64,000 bases of DNA from Dyadobacter jejuensis (lineage in GTDB: Bacteria; Bacteroidota; Bacteroidia; Cytophagales; Spirosomataceae), in the NCBI RefSeq assembly GCF_003149085.1, contig NZ_QGDT01000010.1, positions 151,453-215,452 on the forward strand, written 5' to 3'. A model generated the notes under the pieces. That model saw only the letters and a list, made by a program, of their open reading frames with translations, was not told where the DNA came from and searched no databases. The translations under genes and the position numbers were made by a program. Shown here piece after piece: positions 63,861 to 64,000 of this stretch; within the stretch, counting starts at the first letter, position 1, and each line of letters begins with the position of its first letter.

Positions 63861-64000
63861 TTATTTTGCTATGGTTACCCCACTTCCCTTTTTGAATACC
63901 AGCCTCATTCTGTCAATTAATTTATAGGACTGACTGGGTTTATAATCCACCCCAAACTGTTCTTTTATTACCTTAAGAATACCAGGGCCTGACCACCTTT
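63861..64000 (-). CDS. Winged-helix (transposase-like) fragment running off the right edge
   Basis: 45 residues are visible before the stop: RWSGPGILKVIKEQFGVDYK, PSQSYKLIDRMRLVFKKGSG, VTIAK. This resembles the second helix-turn-helix of IS630-type transposases (HTH_33: a GxxI-IKxxFGVxYxxSxxYxLIxRM pattern). No DDE catalytic part follows downstream, so it is either a short ORF A or a truncated transposase. The upstream part lies outside the window. Confidence 0.45.
   Translation of the reverse strand, partial: RWSGPGILKVIKEQFGVDYKPSQSYKLIDRMRLVFKKGSGVTIAK

Overview
The window looks like a chromosomal segment of a Bacteroidota bacterium, most likely an aerobic member of the Cytophagia (Spirosoma/Dyadobacter-like). 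The grounds are three ECF-sigma/FecR/SusC/SusD modules, STN-domain SusC receptors, start regions without Shine-Dalgarno sequences, several candidate promoters with the TAnnTTTG -7 box of Bacteroidota, and a c-type cytochrome maturation operon. The genus is inferred; no rRNA gene is present to fix it.

Left part (1-32 kb). Ferrous iron uptake genes feoA-feoB (minus, feoB cut by the left edge) diverge from ccmB-ccmC-ccmD-ccmE-ccmF (plus), a variant System I with a CxxxY-type CcmE. A repeat-rich gap follows, then minus-strand genes for a membrane-anchored exported protein, a YHYH lipoprotein, a rhomboid protease and an exported M14 zinc carboxypeptidase. A first sigma/FecR/SusC/SusD module runs on the plus strand (12.7-19.7 kb). 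Next come 39-40-bp tandem repeats, a REP-associated tyrosine transposase (RAYT) carrying a REP-like palindrome inside its own reading frame, and gene debris that may be an HsdM remnant. A housekeeping and stress block follows: TonB receptor, DUF3817 protein, succinate/acetate CoA-transferase, HPF-like ribosome factor, NDH-2, large-subunit catalase and an SDR.

Middle (32-41.8 kb, minus). A second sigma/FecR/SusC/SusD module is followed 63 bp later by a large exported PhoD-type phosphatase/phosphodiesterase. This suggests a transport locus for a phosphorylated substrate.

Right part (41.8-63.5 kb, minus). This is the most interesting region. An FCD-type GntR regulator heads a tight operon: tartrate/D-malate dehydrogenase homologue, cyclase-family hydrolase, DUF1537 four-carbon acid sugar kinase, ACS-family MFS transporter, Gfo/Idh/MocA oxidoreductase and an exported DUF5060 glycosidase-like protein. 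A terminator closes it. The third sigma/FecR pair follows, then two consecutive SusC/SusD pairs and a DUF1735-type lipoprotein. Together they look like a two-tier system: sigma-controlled surface capture of a glycan or glycoconjugate, and GntR-controlled breakdown of an acid sugar (tetronate/tartrate-like) released from it. The last 0.5 kb holds gene fragments, including a transposase-like winged-helix piece running off the edge. I recognised no tRNA, rRNA or CRISPR array.
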